The notes under the pieces: model-generated | The model's input: the letters and a program-made list of their open reading frames with translations, nothing else | Databases searched by the model: none | What the model was told of the DNA's origin: nothing | Translations under genes and position numbers: made by a program | Part shown: positions 61,091 through 64,000 of the stretch, in pieces | Layout of the letters: every line of letters starts with the position of its first letter | How positions within the stretch are numbered: the first letter of the stretch is position 1 | Assembly (NCBI GenBank): GCA_903892415.1 | Contig: CAITIQ010000234.1 | Coordinates: 1 to 64,000 of the forward strand | Direction: 5' to 3' | Length of the DNA stretch: 64,000 nt | DNA from: an uncultured delta proteobacterium | GTDB lineage: Bacteria > Myxococcota_A > Polyangia > Polyangiales > Polyangiaceae

Positions 61091-62041
61091 TCAGTCCTCC
61101 ACCGACGGCGCGGTGTGAATCGCGGTCCGCCCGAGCGAACGGTGATCGACGAAGGGCTCGCCCGCCACGCGTACGTCGTAGCGATCGAACAAGCGGTCTA
61201 CGTATTGGGCGACCGCCGCCTCTCGACGCGCGATCAGCGCGTCGAGAGCCAGGCGGTCGCGAACGGAGTCGAAGGAGGCCAGCGTGTCGCCGCTGCGGCG
61301 CACCACCTTGACCAGGTGATGACCGTGGGAAGAGGGGATCGGCTCACTCCAGAGGCCCTCGGGGAGCTGGGCTACGAGTTGCTTGAACTCTGCGCCCCAA
61401 CTTCTCTCGAGGTCGCGAACGGCCTGCGAGACTCTTCGTGGCTGAGGGAACGCCTCGCCCAACGGCGGAGGAGCGTCGCTTGCTGGGTATGCCAATACTT
61501 GGTTGCGAAGGGCAGCGAGGGTCGCTGATTCGCGAGCGAACACATGGACGAAATCAATCCGCTCCAGCGCGCGGTAGCGCTCGGGGTGACGATTGTAGAA
61601 GTCCCTTAGGTCCTGTTCGCTCAGGCTTCGCGAGGCTCCGCCTTGGTCTTCCGCCAGGAACAGGATCTTCTGAATCAGGCGGTTGCGAACGATGGTGTCG
61701 CCCGAGTCGAGCCCGAGTCTGCGGGCCTCGCGCACCAGCAGCTCGTCTTCGATGGCGCGGCTGAGGACCTCCGCGCGCGCCTCGTCCTCCAAAGGTTCGC
61801 CGCCTCGTCGGGCGCGCTCTCGGGCCACCGCTGCGGCGACACGCGCCTCCGGAACGTCGACCTTGAAAGGGTCGTTGAGCGGTGGCGCGAGGGCGAAGAG
61901 AGCGGCCCCGATGCCCAAGAACTGGATCAGCCGCGAGTTGTACACGGGAGCGAGGTGAAGCCCCCATGGCTTGAGGGGCTTTGCGTGGGAACTGTCCGAG
62001 GCTTCGAGCGGCATGGACGTTGGACCCAGGCCAACCGCCAT
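61091..62041 (-). CDS. Membrane-anchored parvulin-like peptidyl-prolyl isomerase
   Basis: 316 aa from ATG 62041, or 62014. One N-terminal helix (LIQFLGIGAALFALAPP), a SurA-like helical region with EDELLVREARRLGLDSGDTIVRNRLIQK and DLRDFYNRHPERYR, and a parvulin-like domain about 190-285 (RIDFVHVFARES, GLWSEPIPSSHGHHLVKV). It probably folds or escorts exported proteins, perhaps the HupE/UreJ-like or DUF3604 partner encoded just downstream. A longer frame to 62239 overlaps the upstream gene and is rejected. Confidence 0.8.
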   Translation of the reverse strand: MAVGLGPTSMPLEASDSSHAKPLKPWGLHLAPVYNSRLIQFLGIGAALFALAPPLNDPFKVDVPEARVAAAVARERARRGGEPLEDEARAEVLSRAIEDELLVREARRLGLDSGDTIVRNRLIQKILFLAEDQGGASRSLSEQDLRDFYNRHPERYRALERIDFVHVFARESATLAALRNQVLAYPASDAPPPLGEAFPQPRRVSQAVRDLERSWGAEFKQLVAQLPEGLWSEPIPSSHGHHLVKVVRRSGDTLASFDSVRDRLALDALIARREAAVAQYVDRLFDRYDVRVAGEPFVDHRSLGRTAIHTAPSVED

Positions 62042-62058
62042 TGGTAAAGTCGCTCGCG

Positions 62059-62877
62059 TTAGTTTTCCTCGACCTCTCCTTGGCTCGACACACGAAACTC
62101 CAAGTTGCGGCGCGCGCCATCCAGCGAAACCACCAGGGTGTCTTTGTCGAAGCGGGTAAAGGTGAGTGTCAACTCGTCGTCCTGTGGAGTGGTCAACGTG
62201 TAGCTGCCGCTCTGTGGGACAGGGTCGGCCCATCGCCACTCAACATCCTCAATCCCAAGGTCCCACTCGCCAGCCTTTCCGCTCCAGCTCCGCGTCCCGC
62301 TGAGGGTGATGCCGTCGGCCCAATCGCCACCCAACGCGGATTGCGTGCGATCCCCACTCCCTGATCCCGTTCGTCCGTCGACGAGGCGAGTCCAAGTGAG
62401 TTCATGTGTGACGCGACGAGCTTGTGTCGTGCCCGTCCAAGTCACCTCGGCGCTACCACTGACCTCGACGCGACCGTTTGAAAGGGCCTCCCACGTGTGT
62501 TCGATAAGCACTTCACCCTCTTGCGCGCGAGCCACCTTCACCGTGTGCGAGCCGGTGTAGGTCATGCCGTGATACTCACAGCCTTGCTCTTCGCCGAAGC
62601 GGATCGTTACCGTGGCTCCTTCTCGCTCGATCTCGGCACACGCAAGCTGACTAGCGGCAAACTCCGCGATTTCCTGCGCGGCTTGCTCGACCGCCACGCC
62701 AAGCGAAAAGCTGGTGGTAAGTTCGATGGTGCCCTCGGCGACGCTGGAAGCCTGGCTTGCGACCGTGGCCTCGACGACAGCCTCCTTGGCCTCGGCGGTG
62801 GTCAACTCGTCAGCAGGACAGCCTGTGAGAATGCTACAGAAGGAAAGGTAGAGTACGGGGAAGGTGCGATTGTTCAC
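62059..62877 (-). CDS. Lipoprotein, function unknown
   Basis: 272 aa from GTG 62877, after GGAGA. Lipobox LTGC (about Cys20). Mature residues 25-90 are helical and acidic; 95-270 are regular beta strands (TGSHTVKVARAQEGEVLIEHTWEAL, GRVEVSGSAEVTWTGTTQARRVTHELTW), like a repeated beta sheet or barrel-like domain. First gene on the strand that continues into the isomerase/HupE/DUF3604 module, 17 bp before it, so it may be part of that operon. Confidence 0.6.
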   Translation of the reverse strand: MNNRTFPVLYLSFCSILTGCPADELTTAEAKEAVVEATVASQASSVAEGTIELTTSFSLGVAVEQAAQEIAEFAASQLACAEIEREGATVTIRFGEEQGCEYHGMTYTGSHTVKVARAQEGEVLIEHTWEALSNGRVEVSGSAEVTWTGTTQARRVTHELTWTRLVDGRTGSGSGDRTQSALGGDWADGITLSGTRSWSGKAGEWDLGIEDVEWRWADPVPQSGSYTLTTPQDDELTLTFTRFDKDTLVVSLDGARRNLEFRVSSQGEVEEN

Positions 62878-62953
62878 GGGCAGACGTCTCCTTTGGGTTC
62901 CTCGGTGGGACCCGCCTGGAGGCCAAAAGGTAAAGCCGAACGTCGGGTCAGCC

Positions 62954-63892
62954 GTGCGGTGCCTCAAGCGAAGCCTGGTGGTCGCGCTCTTGGCATTGGG
63001 TCGCGCGTCAGTCGTTGTCGCTGAGGTCCCGGCCGCCGAGCCTCGTGAAGTTGCAGCAAGCCACTTTGCCGAAGGGGAACGCGCCTACGCAGCTGGCGAC
63101 TACCGAGCAGCGGCCATCGCCTTCGAGTCCGCCCACATAGTGGATCCCCAGCCGGCCTCCGCTTGGAATGCGGCCAGGGCTTGGCATCTCGCGGGGGAAC
63201 TTGCGCGAGGAGCAACCTTCTACCGACGCTACCTCGACGTTGCGCCAACGGGCGCGCAAGATCGTGATGAAGCCACTCGGCACCTGCTCGCGCTCGCTGC
63301 GGAGGTCGCGCGGGTGGAGGTCGTTGGTGCCGAGCCGAGTATCCTGCGGATCGATGGCCGCCCGGCGCTTGCGGCGGTCCTTTATCTTGTGCCAGGGACG
63401 CACCGGATCGAGGCGGAGTTTAGCGAGGGGCGAGTGACCGTCCTCGTTGAGCTGACGCGGGGGGAGCTACGCTCGATCCTGCTCGAGCGCCCCCAATTGC
63501 CGATGCCACACAACCCGGCTGCCAATGAAACAAACCGCGAGCGCTCGGCCCAGGCTCCCTCCACGCAGCTTGTAAGCCCAGACTCGCCGGGCGGTGCTTC
63601 CGTGTGGTTGCTAGTTCCCTTCGTCGCCCTCAGCGGATTGTCGGGTGTACTCACGGTTGCGTCGGCGATCGATACGCAGATCGCCCTCGACCAGTATCTC
63701 GCCATCCCAGCGGAGGAACGCACCCTCGCGCAGTGGGAAGACGGCAAGTTCAAGCAAGACCGCACCAACGTTGCCATCGGCATTAGCGCAGGCTTGGGGT
63801 TGGCTTCGCTTGCTGTCGCCTTGTTCGCCGTGGACTTTGGGGAAGGCAGGCTGGTTGGCTTCGACTCGGGAGGGCTGCGTGTCCACTTCTGA
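62954..63892 (+). CDS. Exported TPR-like protein with C-terminal membrane helices
   Basis: 312 aa. GTG 62954 gives a signal peptide (RSLVVALLALGRASVVVA); a longer ATG start at 62864 overlaps the divergent lipoprotein. Residues 30-105 form TPR-like helices (FAEGERAYAAGDYRAAAIAFESA, AARAWHLAGELARGATFYRRYL), residues 115-180 a PEGA-like beta domain (EPSILRIDGRPALAAVLYLVPGTHRIEAEF), then a Pro/Asn linker and two helices (VWLLVPFVALSGLSGVLTVA; VAIGISAGLGLASLAVALFAV). The plan is common beside Ser/Thr kinases in myxobacteria, and a kinase gene starts inside its 3' end. Confidence 0.75.
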   Translation: MRCLKRSLVVALLALGRASVVVAEVPAAEPREVAASHFAEGERAYAAGDYRAAAIAFESAHIVDPQPASAWNAARAWHLAGELARGATFYRRYLDVAPTGAQDRDEATRHLLALAAEVARVEVVGAEPSILRIDGRPALAAVLYLVPGTHRIEAEFSEGRVTVLVELTRGELRSILLERPQLPMPHNPAANETNRERSAQAPSTQLVSPDSPGGASVWLLVPFVALSGLSGVLTVASAIDTQIALDQYLAIPAEERTLAQWEDGKFKQDRTNVAIGISAGLGLASLAVALFAVDFGEGRLVGFDSGGLRVHF

Positions 63893-64000
63893 GGCCTTCG
63901 CTCTGGCGGGATTGGACTGTCAGGTCTTGTTCGAATTGGCGAGCGGCGGCATGGCGACCGTGTCCCTCGCACGTCAACTCGGCGACGCTGGGTTTGAACG
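63879..64000 (+). CDS. Ser/Thr protein kinase, 5' part only
   Basis: Cut by the window end after 40 codons. GTG 63879 starts 14 bp before the end of the TPR-like gene. The peptide has the Gly-rich loop of Hanks-type kinases in the myxobacterial form ELASGGMATVSLA. The remainder of the kinase domain lies outside the window, so catalytic residues cannot be checked. Confidence 0.7.
   Translation, partial: MSTSEAFALAGLDCQVLFELASGGMATVSLARQLGDAGFE

Noticed and set aside
62042..62239. N-terminal extension of the peptidyl-prolyl isomerase
   Set aside because: It overlaps the upstream lipoprotein gene and is Arg/His-rich without family similarity.
1..64000. tRNA, rRNA or riboswitch genes
   Set aside because: No stretch showed a convincing tRNA or rRNA signature on reading, but short RNA genes could be missed without a covariance search.

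Overview
The window looks like a GC-rich chromosome segment from a myxobacterium (Myxococcota, probably a Polyangia-type lineage). This is inferred from content: many lipoproteins with Gly/Ala-rich linkers after the lipobox, a degraded cysteine-rich protein with a MYXO-CTERM-like tail, a DUF4215 cysteine repeat, two ECF sigma factors, WD40 and carboxypeptidase-regulatory-like repeat proteins, and a myxobacterial-style Ser/Thr kinase starting at the right edge. I saw no rRNA or tRNA gene, CRISPR array or insertion sequence.

Layout. 1-13 kb: palindromic repeats, two lipoproteins around a decayed Cys-rich gene, a zinc-ribbon protein divergent from a TetR regulator, a carboxypeptidase-regulatory-like protein, a WD40 lipoprotein, a small VOC/AraC/methyltransferase group and a pentaheme cytochrome. 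13.1-16.1 kb: an arsenic operon (arsR, acr3, arsM, SigZ-like sigma factor) with two matching candidate ArsR operators. 16.2-23.5 kb: small lipoproteins, an eRF1-like protein, a PRC-barrel protein, a MacA/FtsX/LolD-type export system and a broken third PRC-barrel copy. 23.6-28.3 kb: a type VI secretion pair, a frame-disrupted DUF2169 adaptor and a C-terminally extended VgrG. 28.3-43.5 kb: accessory genes, including a second PRC-barrel protein, a YihY-type membrane protein, a nonsense-mutated ECF42-like sigma factor next to a YCII protein, a second pentaheme cytochrome with a CBM9-like lipoprotein partner, a C-type lectin lipoprotein, a lysozyme-like protein without signal peptide, and a relic in which a 7TMR-DISM sensor is joined to the Fis-type helix of an NtrC-type regulator.

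43.6-51.1 kb: a tightly overlapping histidine operon (hisG, a hisD-hisC fusion, hisH, hisA, hisB, hisF, an inositol-monophosphatase-type histidinol phosphatase, hisIE) encoding the whole pathway, preceded by a candidate His-rich leader peptide and stem-loops. 51-64 kb: a GST, an FMN reductase, a TetR / Fe-S-SCP2 pair, an ArsB-like permease, a MATE exporter, a DUF3604 / HupE-UreJ / peptidyl-prolyl isomerase module, a lipoprotein, a TPR-like protein and the partial kinase.

The best leads are the histidine leader with the HisD-HisC fusion, the repeated ArsR operator plus Cys-tailed sigma factor, the VgrG with a possible -1 slippery site, the sensor/regulator relic, the three-copy PRC-barrel family and the dispersed palindromic repeat. 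All functions are read from sequence and family knowledge; no searches were run.
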